Shown: positions 28,923 through 39,788 of the stretch, piece by piece | Layout: each line of letters starts with the position of its first letter | Numbering within the stretch: position 1 is the stretch's first letter | Source: Sphingomonas sp. | Lineage (GTDB): Bacteria; Pseudomonadota; Alphaproteobacteria; Sphingomonadales; Sphingomonadaceae | DNA: 64,000 bases | Direction of reading: 5' to 3' | Assembly: GCA_017849555.1 (NCBI GenBank) | Contig: JAFIGU010000062.1 | Location: 118,956-182,955 of the forward strand | Position numbers and translations under genes: made by a program | Notes under the pieces: model-generated | Database searches by the model: none | Told to the model about the DNA's origin: nothing | Seen by the model: the letters and a program-made list of their open reading frames with translations, nothing else

Positions 28923-29485
28923 GGATCGAATTATTCGATCCCAATACGATCTTTGGCGCCTTGTTGTCGGGTGCTATCTTTCTGTTGGTCGGGCTGATCC
29001 TTTCATGGGTGCTGCGCTATGCGGTCGGCGCCGCGCTCCGTCACGACCAGTCGGACCGTATCGACCAGATCACCTTGTCCTTCCTCAGCCACCTTGCCGT
29101 GCTGGTGATGTGGGTCATCCTCATCGTCGCTTATACGCGCGTCGTTCCCGCCTTGAACCGCTTTGGCACCGCGCTGCTCGCCGGGGTCAGTCTCGTCTCC
29201 GTGGTGATCGGATTCGCCGCCCAGACGACGCTGGGGAATCTTGTCGCGGGGATAAGCCTCGTCCTCTACAAGCCCTTCCGGCGAGGCGATCGTATCCAGA
29301 TCAGCGCGCCGACCAAGGATGATTTCGACGTCGGCGTCGTTGAGGACATTTCGTTGGGATTCACGGTGTTGCGCACCGATGACGGCCGCCGGATCATCGT
29401 TGCCAACGGGAAGATGGCGCAACAGACGATGATCAAGCTGTCGCCGACCGACGAACAACCGATAGCACCGGCTCCGCCGGTGTAA
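28919..29485 (+). CDS. Small MscS-family mechanosensitive channel
   Basis: A 188-residue minimal MscS-type channel. Two to three membrane helices (about residues 11-35, 55-75, 80-100) are followed by the pore helix/beta-domain hallmark GFAAQTTLGNLVAGISLVL and KPFRRGDRIQI. The usual large C-terminal cytoplasmic cage is cut short, with an Ala/Pro-rich end. Its ATG overlaps the fdhD stop (ATGA). Why a channel is coupled to molybdoenzyme maturation is unclear; osmotic or anion (formate-like) flux is a speculation. Confidence 0.88.
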   Translation: MRIELFDPNTIFGALLSGAIFLLVGLILSWVLRYAVGAALRHDQSDRIDQITLSFLSHLAVLVMWVILIVAYTRVVPALNRFGTALLAGVSLVSVVIGFAAQTTLGNLVAGISLVLYKPFRRGDRIQISAPTKDDFDVGVVEDISLGFTVLRTDDGRRIIVANGKMAQQTMIKLSPTDEQPIAPAPPV

Positions 29486-29505
29486 GCTTGTAGTGCAAAC
29501 CGGGT

Positions 29506-29535
29506 AGCCCGGCCGAATTACTTTTCGGCCGGGCT
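29506..29535. terminator. Hairpin between convergent mscS and M20 genes
   Basis: AGCCCGGCCGAA (29506-29517) pairs perfectly with TTCGGCCGGGCT (29524-29535) across a 6-base loop. It lies 21 bases after the mscS stop and 14 bases after the M20 stop on the other strand. No U-run follows on either side, so it is a probable bidirectional terminator or mRNA 3' end rather than a textbook one. Confidence 0.6.
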
Positions 29536-29548
29536 TGCGCCATTTCGA

Positions 29549-31126
<1,578 letters not shown>

Positions 31127-31144
31127 TCGACCCTCCTTTTCCCC

Positions 31145-34100
31145 TTAGAATTTCACGCCCGCCGATACGCGGAATACCCGACCGACCACGTCATAGAGCT
31201 GGCGGCTGGTCTGGGCGTAAGCCGGCACATTGTTGCCGTCGGGCCCATTGCCCACCAGCACGGGATCCTTGTTGAACATATTGTTGACTACGAAGGTCAA
31301 GCTGCCGTCATGGCTGCCGGCGGAGAATTTGAAGCTGATCGATGCGTCGAAATAGGTCGCGCCGGGAATGTGGTTGTTGTTGATCGTGCGATATTGATTG
31401 GTCGAGGCCGGGCATCCCGAGGTGCATTGGATGTAATCATTGCCATAGACCCCCGATCCGAAGCCGCGCGCGACCAGATTGATCGTCACCGGATCAACCT
31501 TGTAAAAGGCGCTGACGCGATAGACCCAATGGGGCGCGTTGTAGGTGCCCGCCAGGCTGCCGCCGTTCACCCCGGCATAGTCGATCGGGAAAATCCCGTT
31601 GTTGATCACGTTCTTTATGTAATGGGTTATCGCGGTGCTGATGCTGAAACTGCCGGGCAGATCGGCCGATATCGCGGAAAGATCGGTGCGGTAGGTCGCA
31701 TCGATGTCGAATCCCGTCTCATGCTGGCTGGCGAAGTTGAACGGCTGGATGACGATCTGGCTCAACGCGCCGCCGTTATAGACGATGTTGTTGCAATAGG
31801 CCGTTGACCCGGAATAGCAGAAATCCACCGTATTCTGGGAGGTGATCGATCCGATCGCATCGGTGATCCTGATATCATAATAGTCGAACGACATGGTGAA
31901 GCCGGGCAACCAGCGCGGCGTCGCGACCGCGCCCGCCGTCCATGTATTCGCCTTCTCGGGCTTGAGGTTCGGGTTGCCGATCGTGCTCTCGACGAACTGG
32001 AAGGCCCCCGCGCCGAGCGGCGAGTTGGCCGGCATGATCACCGAATTGGTGCGCGCCGTTCCCGAAGCGAACAATTCCTGGAGGTTTGGCGCGCGGATAT
32101 CGTGGCTGTAGGTGGCGCGGAACTTGATATCGGGCAGCGGCGTGTAGGTTCCGCCGACCTTCCAGGTCTGCACCGCGCCCGAGGTCGAATAATCCGTATA
32201 GCGGCCGGCGGCGTTGAGGTTGATGCCTTTCACGATCGGCAGATCGACTTCGATGAAGCCTTCCTTGACATTATATTCGCCGAAATTGGGCAGGTAATTG
32301 CCGTAGAGCCAGTTGTTCGTGGTGGTTCCATTGGCATTGCGGACGGGCTGATATTCGGTCGGAACATAGCCGCTGATCTGCTCCTTGCGCCATTCGGCGC
32401 CGAGCGCCACCGCCGCGGGGCCGCCGGGGAGATTGAACAATTCCCCGCTGGCGCTCGCCGCTGCGACATCCTCCTTGATCGTCTCGTCGCGATAGGGTTG
32501 CCCCGCGCCGTAGATATAGGCCAGCGCCTTCGGGTCGGGGCCGCCGTGGATGCCGAGCCGGTTGACCGGTACGCAGCCGTTGGTCGGCGCGGTGAGCGTC
32601 GAACGGCAGGCAATGCTGCCGAGCGCCAGCCCGGATGACCCGACATTGGCGGAGGTCACGATCACCGCATCCTGCGCCAGCGCCATTCGCGCGACGTTCC
32701 AGGTATTGGTCAGCTCCTCATGCGCCTTGGTCATGCCGTGCTGATAATAAGCATTCCATTTCCAGGTCCGCCCGAAGAGCCCGAATTTGCCGTTAACCCC
32801 GGCGACATAGCGATAGACCTCACGCCGGTTGTCGCTTCCCGGGGCGGGGAAGCCATTGTTGCTGGTGCCGATCGTAAAAGGCGCGGTCACCTGAGCCGCC
32901 AGTGTGGGATAATAAGTGCGCAGATAAGCATTGTCCGGCTGGATCGTCACGCCGGTGCTGGGGGTTTGCTGATAGAAGCTTTGCCCCTCGTATCGATTCC
33001 ACGAGAATTGACCGTAGATCTGGATATCGTTGGTGAGATCGTAAGCGACGCGGTTGAACACGCCGATCCGCTCCTCGGTCGGCAAGAGCGAATTGGTGCC
33101 CCTGTGCCCCGCCATCGTGACCTTGTAATCGCCCCCGATCATCCACGGCGAGGAAACGGCACTGCGCGTGCCGAAATTGAGCGCCGCTGTCTGATTGTTG
33201 CCGAGGAAATAGGTGCCGGCGAGTGGCCCCGAGGTGATCAGTCCGCCGGTCGTATAGGTGCTGACGCCGAAGCCTGATCCGACGAGCCGCTGTGGTTGGC
33301 CGTTGGTCGGCGTATAGGCCGGATTGTTGATCTGGAAATAGTCGGCGTTGTTCCAGCCGCGGTTGATCGTGTCGACGCCGTCCTGGTGGAAATATTCCGC
33401 ATTGACCAGGACATGCAACCGATCGTCCAGTGCGGAGAAACCGGCGCTGCCGCTGAACCGGTAATTCATCCCGTCGCCATAGGTGCTGACGCCATTGTCG
33501 ACCTTGAGCTCGACGCCCTTGAAATTCTTGTTGAGAATGAAATTGACGACGCCCCCTACCGCGTCCGACCCATATTGCGCGGACGCGCCGCCGGTCACCA
33601 CCTCGACTCGCTCGACCAGATCCTGCGGGATCGTGTTGATGTCGACCACGCCGCCGATCGAGGAGGCCACCGATCGTTGTCCGTCGACCAGCACCAGCGT
33701 CCGCCCCACGCCAAGGCCGCGCAGACTGATCGAGTTGATGCCGGCGATCCCGTTCGACAGGCTTCCCGAACTGGTCGCCGAGGTGCCGCTCCCCGCGATC
33801 GAGGGGAGGGTATTGACGAAATCGGCGATATTTGCCGGCGCCTGCGCTGCGATCTCCGCCGCCCCCAGCACCGAGACCGGGGTCGGCGCGGCATAGCCGT
33901 CGCGCACGATGCGCGAGCCGGTGACGACGATATCGCCCTTCGGCGTCGCACCTTCATCGCCGAGGTCGTCGCCGGGAATGCCGGTGGCAGCGGGCGCGGG
34001 CTTCGCACCGGAGGTATTGACCGGGCCGCCCGATTGGGCAGGCGCCTGGCGGATCGGTCCGATCTGGGGCGCGCCCGGCACCGGAGCAACTTCTTGCGCC

Positions 34101-34210
34101 CATGCGCCGCCGGCGGAGAGCGTCGCCAACGCCGTCGTGGCGAGAGCGGTAGGCTTCAGGAAACGATGGCCGCGCGCCAGCAACGCTGACGAGAGCAGGA
34201 AAACAGACAT
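31145..34210 (-). CDS. TonB-dependent receptor, large sphingomonad type
   Basis: A 1021-residue outer-membrane active importer. The signal peptide ends in GGAWA (about residue 38). A Pro-rich spacer and the TonB box region (DIVVTGSRI, about 92-100) are followed by the plug domain (to about 235, with RTLVLVDGQR and AQYGSDAVGGVVN) and a 22-strand barrel ending in the outer-membrane sorting motif SAGVKF. The substrate is unknown; the barrel lacks features of a known siderophore receptor. It is upstream of and probably cotranscribed with the M20 amidohydrolase, and downstream of an Lrp-type regulator. Confidence 0.93.
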   Translation of the reverse strand: MSVFLLSSALLARGHRFLKPTALATTALATLSAGGAWAQEVAPVPGAPQIGPIRQAPAQSGGPVNTSGAKPAPAATGIPGDDLGDEGATPKGDIVVTGSRIVRDGYAAPTPVSVLGAAEIAAQAPANIADFVNTLPSIAGSGTSATSSGSLSNGIAGINSISLRGLGVGRTLVLVDGQRSVASSIGGVVDINTIPQDLVERVEVVTGGASAQYGSDAVGGVVNFILNKNFKGVELKVDNGVSTYGDGMNYRFSGSAGFSALDDRLHVLVNAEYFHQDGVDTINRGWNNADYFQINNPAYTPTNGQPQRLVGSGFGVSTYTTGGLITSGPLAGTYFLGNNQTAALNFGTRSAVSSPWMIGGDYKVTMAGHRGTNSLLPTEERIGVFNRVAYDLTNDIQIYGQFSWNRYEGQSFYQQTPSTGVTIQPDNAYLRTYYPTLAAQVTAPFTIGTSNNGFPAPGSDNRREVYRYVAGVNGKFGLFGRTWKWNAYYQHGMTKAHEELTNTWNVARMALAQDAVIVTSANVGSSGLALGSIACRSTLTAPTNGCVPVNRLGIHGGPDPKALAYIYGAGQPYRDETIKEDVAAASASGELFNLPGGPAAVALGAEWRKEQISGYVPTEYQPVRNANGTTTNNWLYGNYLPNFGEYNVKEGFIEVDLPIVKGINLNAAGRYTDYSTSGAVQTWKVGGTYTPLPDIKFRATYSHDIRAPNLQELFASGTARTNSVIMPANSPLGAGAFQFVESTIGNPNLKPEKANTWTAGAVATPRWLPGFTMSFDYYDIRITDAIGSITSQNTVDFCYSGSTAYCNNIVYNGGALSQIVIQPFNFASQHETGFDIDATYRTDLSAISADLPGSFSISTAITHYIKNVINNGIFPIDYAGVNGGSLAGTYNAPHWVYRVSAFYKVDPVTINLVARGFGSGVYGNDYIQCTSGCPASTNQYRTINNNHIPGATYFDASISFKFSAGSHDGSLTFVVNNMFNKDPVLVGNGPDGNNVPAYAQTSRQLYDVVGRVFRVSAGVKF

Positions 34211-34528
34211 GATTGCCCCTTTCTATTTTCCTTCGGGCAATCCTCACCTCGGTCGGTTTCTCTCTCTCGTTGGTTCCTGCGCGGGGGTCATCTGTTCTGG
34301 CCGGGTGATCCCGGTCCGAGCCAACCGATCGCCGCATACCGGAAGGGCGCGGCGTCTTCGAACTCGAATAGGAAGCTAACAGAAGCTTGGGGTGAGTTCC
34401 CACTAAATTCGTAGCCGCATTGCGGTTTCTGCGCAGGATTCCTGCGTGAAATAGCGAAAGGGCGCGTGATACCTCCGCCCGGAAGCGTGGGGTACGTGCC
34501 CTTGCGATCGCGTATCGGGCGGTTCGCG
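34211..34528. other. Intergenic region upstream of the TonB receptor
   Basis: About 320 bases without a gene. It should contain the minus-strand promoter of the receptor-amidohydrolase operon and includes the 15-bp dyad at 34432-34446. I found no sigma-54 motif here. Confidence 0.5.
34432..34446. promoter_or_regulatory. 15-bp perfect dyad, candidate Lrp/AsnC operator
   Basis: CGCAGGA-T-TCCTGCG is a perfect palindrome with 7-base arms. Its length matches the 15-bp sites of Lrp/AsnC proteins, and it lies between an lrp-type gene and the TonB receptor gene on the same strand. The base content is GC-richer than the E. coli Lrp consensus. Confidence 0.45.
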
Positions 34529-35023
34529 TTACGGTTGCACCGCCAGCACTGCCGCCGGCACCTTGCGATCGAGCACCTTGCGCATCACGAAGCTGCTTCT
34601 GATCTTCGCGACATGAGGAAGGGTGGAAAGCTCCTTTCGATAGACGCTGTCATAATGTTCGAACGATTTCACATGGACCATCATGATGAAATCCGTGTCT
34701 CCCGATACGAAACTGCAGAAAGACATGGAGGGGCATTGCGACACGGCTTGCTCGAATTCGTTCAGGACATGTTCGGCTTGCGAGCTCAATTCAATCGCGA
34801 CGATCACCGTCGTGCCAAAGCCAAGCCGCGACAGGCTGAGATCGGCGCTGTAGCCCTGGACCATTCCGCGATCCTCGAGCAATTTTCGCCGCCGCCCGAC
34901 GGCGGTGCTGGAAAGATGCACCCGCTCGCTCAACGCCACATCGGATGCACGGCCGTCGCGCGTCAGCTCCCGCAGGAGTCGATAATCCATCTGATCGATG
35001 TCGATGTCGGCAGAATCCTGCAC
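34529..35023 (-). CDS. Lrp/AsnC-family transcriptional regulator
   Basis: A 164-residue regulator. The N-terminal HTH (about residues 12-60, SDVALSERVHLSSTAVGRRRKLL) is followed by the RAM/ligand-binding beta domain (about 75-150). The start is GTG with AGGAG before it. Such proteins usually sense amino acids and form octamers. It is just upstream, on the same strand, of a receptor-M20 amidohydrolase pair whose product may be an amino acid, so local control is plausible. Confidence 0.9.
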   Translation of the reverse strand: MQDSADIDIDQMDYRLLRELTRDGRASDVALSERVHLSSTAVGRRRKLLEDRGMVQGYSADLSLSRLGFGTTVIVAIELSSQAEHVLNEFEQAVSQCPSMSFCSFVSGDTDFIMMVHVKSFEHYDSVYRKELSTLPHVAKIRSSFVMRKVLDRKVPAAVLAVQP

Positions 35024-35115
35024 AACCTGCTCCTATCGTGGTGAAATGCTGCTCAAGTCGACATAAAAGTGCAGGAAAACCGCGTCGCCTTCAACGCCCA
35101 GGCGGGCGTGTGGCA

Positions 35116-36141
35116 TCATTCGGCCACAGCGGCGCTGCCCGGCTTCGCAAAACGCGCCCGATATGCCCCCGGAGTCACGCCGAGCTCGCGGCGGAACAGG
35201 CGGTGCAGCGTATCGACCCCGCCCAACCCGCTACGTTCGGCCACGCGGTCGAGCGGCCAATCGGTCGATTCGAGATCCCGCCGCGCATGATCGAGTCGTA
35301 CTTCCAACACATGGCGCGCCGGTGTCCTGCCGATCTCCTGCGCGAAACGTCGCGCAAAATTGCGCTCGCTCATCGCGGATCGAGCGGCAAGCGCCGATAC
35401 GGACAAGTCCGCGGTCGGATTGTCGGCGATCCACGGCAGGATATCGGCGAAGCGGCTGCTGGCATGAGACTGGGCGGCGAGCGTCTGGCTGAACTGGCGC
35501 TGCCCGCCGGGGCGGTGAAGAAACAGCACCAGATCGCGCGCGATTTTCGCGGCGACGCCTTGCCCCAGATCGGCGGCGACCAGCGCCAATGCGAGATCGA
35601 TGCCGGCGGTGACCCCGGCGGATGTGCAAATCGGGCCGTCGATCCGGTAGACTGCGTCGGCATCCACACGCGCCAGGGGAAAATAGGCCTGTAACGCGCG
35701 CGCCGCCGCCCAGTGCGTCGCGGCGCAGCGCCCGTCGAGTAGCCCCGCTGCGCCGAGCACGAACGCACCGGTGCAGATGCTGCCGATTCGGCGCGTGCGC
35801 GGCGCACGTTCGGTCAGCCAGTTGATAAGATGCGCGTCGGTTGCCGCAGCGCGAACCGCTTTCTCGCTGCCGCCTGCGACGAGGATCGTGTCGGGATCGG
35901 CCTCGACGCTGCCGAGCGCGACCGTCCCGCCCAGCGTCAAGCCGGTCGCAGTAACGACCGCGGTGCTGCCGAGGCTCGCCACGCGCAGATCATAGCTGCC
36001 CGGAAGCTGCTCCTCGGCGCGATGGAAAACCGCCATCGGCCCGGTAACGTCCAGCGGCTCCACGCCCTCGAAGGCGATCAAAATCACCAGCCGCCGCCGG
36101 TCCCGTCGCGATTTTGGCTGTTTTTCCGATGTCTGTGGCAT
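35116..36141 (-). CDS. GlxA-type AraC regulator with DJ-1/PfpI domain
   Basis: A 341-residue regulator. The N-terminal DJ-1/PfpI domain (about residues 15-190) has its elbow Cys in SICTGAFVLGAAGLL. The C-terminal AraC double HTH (about 235-330, RSAMSERNFARRFAQEIGRTPARHV; RSGLGGVDTLHRLFRRELG) binds DNA. Homologues act on choline/glycine betaine, arginine or amide-type nitrogen sources. It is divergent from a secreted DJ-1 lipoprotein with only 36 bases between starts, so it very likely controls that gene and itself. Confidence 0.9.
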   Translation of the reverse strand: MPQTSEKQPKSRRDRRRLVILIAFEGVEPLDVTGPMAVFHRAEEQLPGSYDLRVASLGSTAVVTATGLTLGGTVALGSVEADPDTILVAGGSEKAVRAAATDAHLINWLTERAPRTRRIGSICTGAFVLGAAGLLDGRCAATHWAAARALQAYFPLARVDADAVYRIDGPICTSAGVTAGIDLALALVAADLGQGVAAKIARDLVLFLHRPGGQRQFSQTLAAQSHASSRFADILPWIADNPTADLSVSALAARSAMSERNFARRFAQEIGRTPARHVLEVRLDHARRDLESTDWPLDRVAERSGLGGVDTLHRLFRRELGVTPGAYRARFAKPGSAAVAE

Positions 36142-36177
36142 TTAAGCCAGATAAGCTTTGCGCATAGATTTGTCTGC

Positions 36178-37320
36178 ATGATGAGCGAGCGGATTGATGA
36201 TCGATTGGGGCGCCGGGGCTTTCTGGCGGGCGCGGCCGGGTTTGGCGTTGCGACACTGGCGGCGGGGTGCAGCGGGAAAGCGGGAAGCGTCGCGCTGCCG
36301 CTCGCTGCCGACGAACAGCGGCGCCTCATCGCCGGGATGAAACCGCCGAAACGCGCGCGGCCCCTGGTTGCGATCGTCGCCGATAATCGCGGCGCGGAGA
36401 CGACGGACCTGATGATCCCGCAGGCTGTCCTGACGCGATCGGGGCTCGTCGACGTGACGGTGATCGCACCGACAGACGCAACGATCGCGATGATGCCGGC
36501 GCTCTCGATCGAGCCGCAGGATACGCTTGCCGGTTTCGACAAGGCGCACCCCGACGGCGCGGATTATGTCATCGTGCCGGCCTATCGTCACGACGACCGC
36601 GAGGGGCCGATCGTTGCGTGGATAAGGCAGCAGGCGGCATCGCGGGCGACGATCATCGGCATCTGCGAAGGTGCGAAGGTGCTGGGGCGCGCCGGTCTGC
36701 TCGATGGACGGATGGCGACGACGCACTGGTATGCGATCGACGGTCTGATGCGCGCGCATCCCGCGATGCGTTACGCGCGCGACCGGCGTTATGTTGTGGA
36801 CCGCGGCGTCGTCACGACAACCGGGGTAACGGCGTCGTTTCCGGTTTCCTTGGCGTTGGTGGAGGCGATCGGCGGGAAGGAGCACGCCGAGAAGCTCGCT
36901 GCGCAACTTGGGGTGTCGGGCTATGACGCTGCGCATGACAGCCGCGAGCTCCACCTCAATGCGGGTTGGGTGTGGCAACTGGTTTCCAACAGCGCGGCAG
37001 TCTGGGGCCATGAAACCATCGGTATCCCGGTTGCCGACGGTGTGGATGGCATCGCCCTCGCGCTTACCGCGGACGCCTGGTCGCGCACCTATCGCTCGAA
37101 GGCGCTGGCGCTGACCTCGCAGGCGACAGTGCTTACCGCCGACGGTTTGAAGCTCACAACGGGCGGGCGTTCCGCGCGTGAAACGGACCTGACCCGGTCT
37201 CTGGACCCTGCCATTCCCCCGGCGTCGCAACTCGATCGTGCGCTTGAGGCGATTGCGGCGCGCTATGGCAGAGGAACCGCCGGGTTCGTTGCCTTGCAAC
37301 TCGAATTTCCGTGGCGATGA
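36178..37320 (+). CDS. Secreted DJ-1/PfpI-superfamily lipoprotein
   Basis: A 380-residue protein. The start has a Tat-like twin arginine (RRGFLAGAAGFGVATLAAGC) with a lipobox ending in Cys, so it is probably an inner-membrane-anchored periplasmic lipoprotein. A DJ-1/PfpI domain (about residues 55-230) carries the nucleophile elbow IIGICEGAKVLGRAGLL and a His partner region TTHWYAIDG. A second region of about 130 residues is not recognised. Two adjacent ATGs (36178, 36181) are possible starts. It is divergent from a GlxA-type regulator whose own sensor is also a DJ-1 domain. Confidence 0.82.
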   Translation: MMSERIDDRLGRRGFLAGAAGFGVATLAAGCSGKAGSVALPLAADEQRRLIAGMKPPKRARPLVAIVADNRGAETTDLMIPQAVLTRSGLVDVTVIAPTDATIAMMPALSIEPQDTLAGFDKAHPDGADYVIVPAYRHDDREGPIVAWIRQQAASRATIIGICEGAKVLGRAGLLDGRMATTHWYAIDGLMRAHPAMRYARDRRYVVDRGVVTTTGVTASFPVSLALVEAIGGKEHAEKLAAQLGVSGYDAAHDSRELHLNAGWVWQLVSNSAAVWGHETIGIPVADGVDGIALALTADAWSRTYRSKALALTSQATVLTADGLKLTTGGRSARETDLTRSLDPAIPPASQLDRALEAIAARYGRGTAGFVALQLEFPWR

Positions 37321-37347
37321 AGCGGCGTTGGCAACTCTGTTCCCGGT

Positions 37348-38181
37348 ATGAATGCCGCTGCCACCGCGAGCGAGAATGGAAATGGGCGGCCGTCCGGTCC
37401 GGTGCTAGAGGGGCGGCACATTGGGGATTGGGAAGGATCTCGCGCATTGGCTGGCTCCATCATCACGATCGAGGATATCGACCAGGCCTTGGCGAACAGC
37501 GGATATATTCATCTGGCGGCGCCGGCGCTCCAGCAGATCGTCGGCTGGACCGGGGAACAATGGCAGACGTTCGCGGCCTCGTGGGAGCGGCTCGGCGAGG
37601 ACCGCTACATGGCCGACGGCGGGCGATACCGGCGCCGGCGTCATGCCGCTTTCGAAGTGCGCGGCGGTGATCTGGTACGGAAGCCCGACCAGCCTCATTT
37701 CCAGAGCCGCGACTATAACCCGCTGAACGGAGACGTGCAGCGCTGGTTCGATGCGGTCGAGACCGATATCGCCGAAAGCGCGATCGTGGCATCGATCTTC
37801 CGGTCGCTGACCCCGCTGTTCGCGACGCTCGATCGGCGAGCGCCGACCGCCCCCTGGCATAGCGAAATGCACCAGTTCAGGATCGAGACGTCACCGGAAG
37901 AACTTGGCCGCCCTACGCCGGAAGGCCTGCACCGCGACGGTGTCGACTGGGTTCTGGTAATTCTGGTTGCGCGTCAGAATGTTGAAGAAGGTGTGACCGA
38001 AATCGGTGGAGCGGACGGCCGCCGGCTGGGGCGGTTCACGCTGCTCGATCCGGGCGATGCTGTCCTCCTCGACGATCGCCGGATCCGGCACGGGGTGACC
38101 CCGATCCGGGTGACCGCGAACGCCGCGGCGGCCTATCGCGATGCGCTGGTCGTGACGTGGAAGGCGAGCGGCGCACCCTGA
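37348..38181 (+). CDS. 2-oxoglutarate/Fe(II) dioxygenase family protein
   Basis: A 277-residue protein resembling the 2OG-Fe dioxygenase family that includes amino-acid hydroxylases of the isoleucine dioxygenase group. The iron ligands are visible as HRD in GLHRDGVDW and a distal His in RIRHGVTPI, followed by a conserved Arg (RVT). The N-terminal region has no signal peptide, so it is cytoplasmic. No strong ribosome binding site supports the ATG; a start further in, before SIITIEDIDQAL, is possible. It lies 27 bases after the DJ-1 lipoprotein gene and may share its transcript. Substrate unknown. Confidence 0.78.
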   Translation: MNAAATASENGNGRPSGPVLEGRHIGDWEGSRALAGSIITIEDIDQALANSGYIHLAAPALQQIVGWTGEQWQTFAASWERLGEDRYMADGGRYRRRRHAAFEVRGGDLVRKPDQPHFQSRDYNPLNGDVQRWFDAVETDIAESAIVASIFRSLTPLFATLDRRAPTAPWHSEMHQFRIETSPEELGRPTPEGLHRDGVDWVLVILVARQNVEEGVTEIGGADGRRLGRFTLLDPGDAVLLDDRRIRHGVTPIRVTANAAAAYRDALVVTWKASGAP

Positions 38182-38200
38182 TGCCCTGGCGACTGGTTAA

Positions 38201-39559
38201 TCAAAGGCCGTCGCCCTCGACCCAATGCGCATTTGAAAGCCGGCGTGCCAGATCCCACGCCTGCCGCCGGATATCGGGAACGGCGGTCACTTCCCAGAAC
38301 GTCCCGCGGGTCATCGGCCCGATGCAATAAAGCTCGGGATGGATGCTGCCGTTTGCCGCGCGGACATGGCATTGCGCATCGACCTCGATCCCGAGATCGA
38401 GCGGGTCGGCCGCGATCGCGCCGCTCGCGAGAAGCGCCTTCGTCAGCGGATCGTCCGCGCGGCGCAGATCCGCACCGACCCCGGTGCAATTGACGATCCG
38501 GTGGACCCTCGCGGTTTGCATCGTGGGCGACCCGCGCGGCCGCCAGCGCGCCTCGATCGCCCCCGCCACGGGGGCGACGCCAAGGAGCTTGCCGGCTTTG
38601 ACTCGCAACCGGCGCGACTTGGTCAGCGCGTCGATGCGGCTTGCGATTTGCGGGGCGAGCCGGTGGCGATGAACATCCCAATAAGCGCGCAGATGACGGA
38701 GGAAACGGGCGCGCTTTTGAAGCGGCCAGCGTGCCCAGAGGTGCTGGCTGATCGGCCTGAAACGGTCGATCGCATTGCGCCAGCCACTGCGCGATGCGGC
38801 CTGGCGCGTATCGTTGAGCAGCACCGAAATGTCCGCATCGGGCATGTCCTTGAGGAAATCGACCTTCGGTTGCGCGATGTCGTGCGGCTGGGGCAGCAAG
38901 CCACGGCGCGACAGCGCGATGATCGGACCGGGAAAGCCGCGATCGACCAGATCGAGAACGGTGTCGATCGCGGTCAGGCCGGTGCCGAGCACCAATATCG
39001 TGCTTTCGGGACCGAGGCCGTCGAGAATGTCCTGCCGCCACGGATCGTTGACGATATCGGGTGCGGCAAGGCCGGAATCGCGCAACGGGGGGAGTTCGGC
39101 CGGTGGGAGATTTCCCAGCGCCAGAACGACGGTCGCCGCTGCGATCTCCTCGCTTCCCGCCACACGAATATGGAATCCGCCGCCCGGGCGCGGGAGCACA
39201 TCCAGCGCCTCGCCGACGACGATATTCAGCCGGTCGGGCTCTCGTTCGACCGTATTTTGCAGCAATTCGCGCAGATAGATGCCGTAGAGCCGCCGCCTGA
39301 CGAACGGGCTATGCTCGGCATCGCGTCGATCGAGCCATTTCACGAAATGGTCGGGATCGTCGGGAAAGGCACTCATCCCGCCGGCGCGCACGTTGAGCAA
39401 TTGCTCGGGCCGCGCGGCGCCATAAGCGAGGCCACGCCCCAGCACATCGGCGTCGCGTTCGATCAGCGTCACATGCGGGCCGCCGAAGCGTGCGATATTG
39501 ATCGCAAGCAAGCTGCCGCTGAAACCGCCGCCGATGATAACGATATTGCCGCCGGTCAA
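38201..39559 (-). CDS. FAD/NAD(P)-binding flavoprotein (NAD_binding_9 type)
   Basis: A 452-residue flavoprotein. The N-terminal dinucleotide fold (IVIIGGGFSGSLLA, residues about 6-19) is followed by Arg/Asn motifs of the FAD_NAD_binding group (LLNVRAGGMSAFPD) and a second Rossmann motif (ILVLGTGLTAIDTV, about 195-208). It resembles the HI0933/YdhS-like group of hydroxyacylglutathione- or flavin-linked proteins with unknown substrates. It starts at TTG with AGAAGGA eight bases upstream. It converges on the dioxygenase, with stops 19 bases apart. Confidence 0.85.
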   Translation of the reverse strand: MTGGNIVIIGGGFSGSLLAINIARFGGPHVTLIERDADVLGRGLAYGAARPEQLLNVRAGGMSAFPDDPDHFVKWLDRRDAEHSPFVRRRLYGIYLRELLQNTVEREPDRLNIVVGEALDVLPRPGGGFHIRVAGSEEIAAATVVLALGNLPPAELPPLRDSGLAAPDIVNDPWRQDILDGLGPESTILVLGTGLTAIDTVLDLVDRGFPGPIIALSRRGLLPQPHDIAQPKVDFLKDMPDADISVLLNDTRQAASRSGWRNAIDRFRPISQHLWARWPLQKRARFLRHLRAYWDVHRHRLAPQIASRIDALTKSRRLRVKAGKLLGVAPVAGAIEARWRPRGSPTMQTARVHRIVNCTGVGADLRRADDPLTKALLASGAIAADPLDLGIEVDAQCHVRAANGSIHPELYCIGPMTRGTFWEVTAVPDIRRQAWDLARRLSNAHWVEGDGL

Positions 39560-39788
39560 TGCTCGATCCTTCTCTGCCGCCGTATGTCCAACCCCCGGCG
39601 CGAGAATAAGTATGCGAACAAGGTTGAGCGCGCTCCGTCAAATCCGCACTAATATGGTAGACATATAGCGCGGCCGCGCGAATGGGAACTTCCTTGCCGC
39701 ACGGATGGGAGGCGGGCTACGGGGCCTGAAGCTGGCGCGGTCGTCTCCACGCTGCACGATGGCAAGAATTCGGAAGGAAGTCCGGTGC

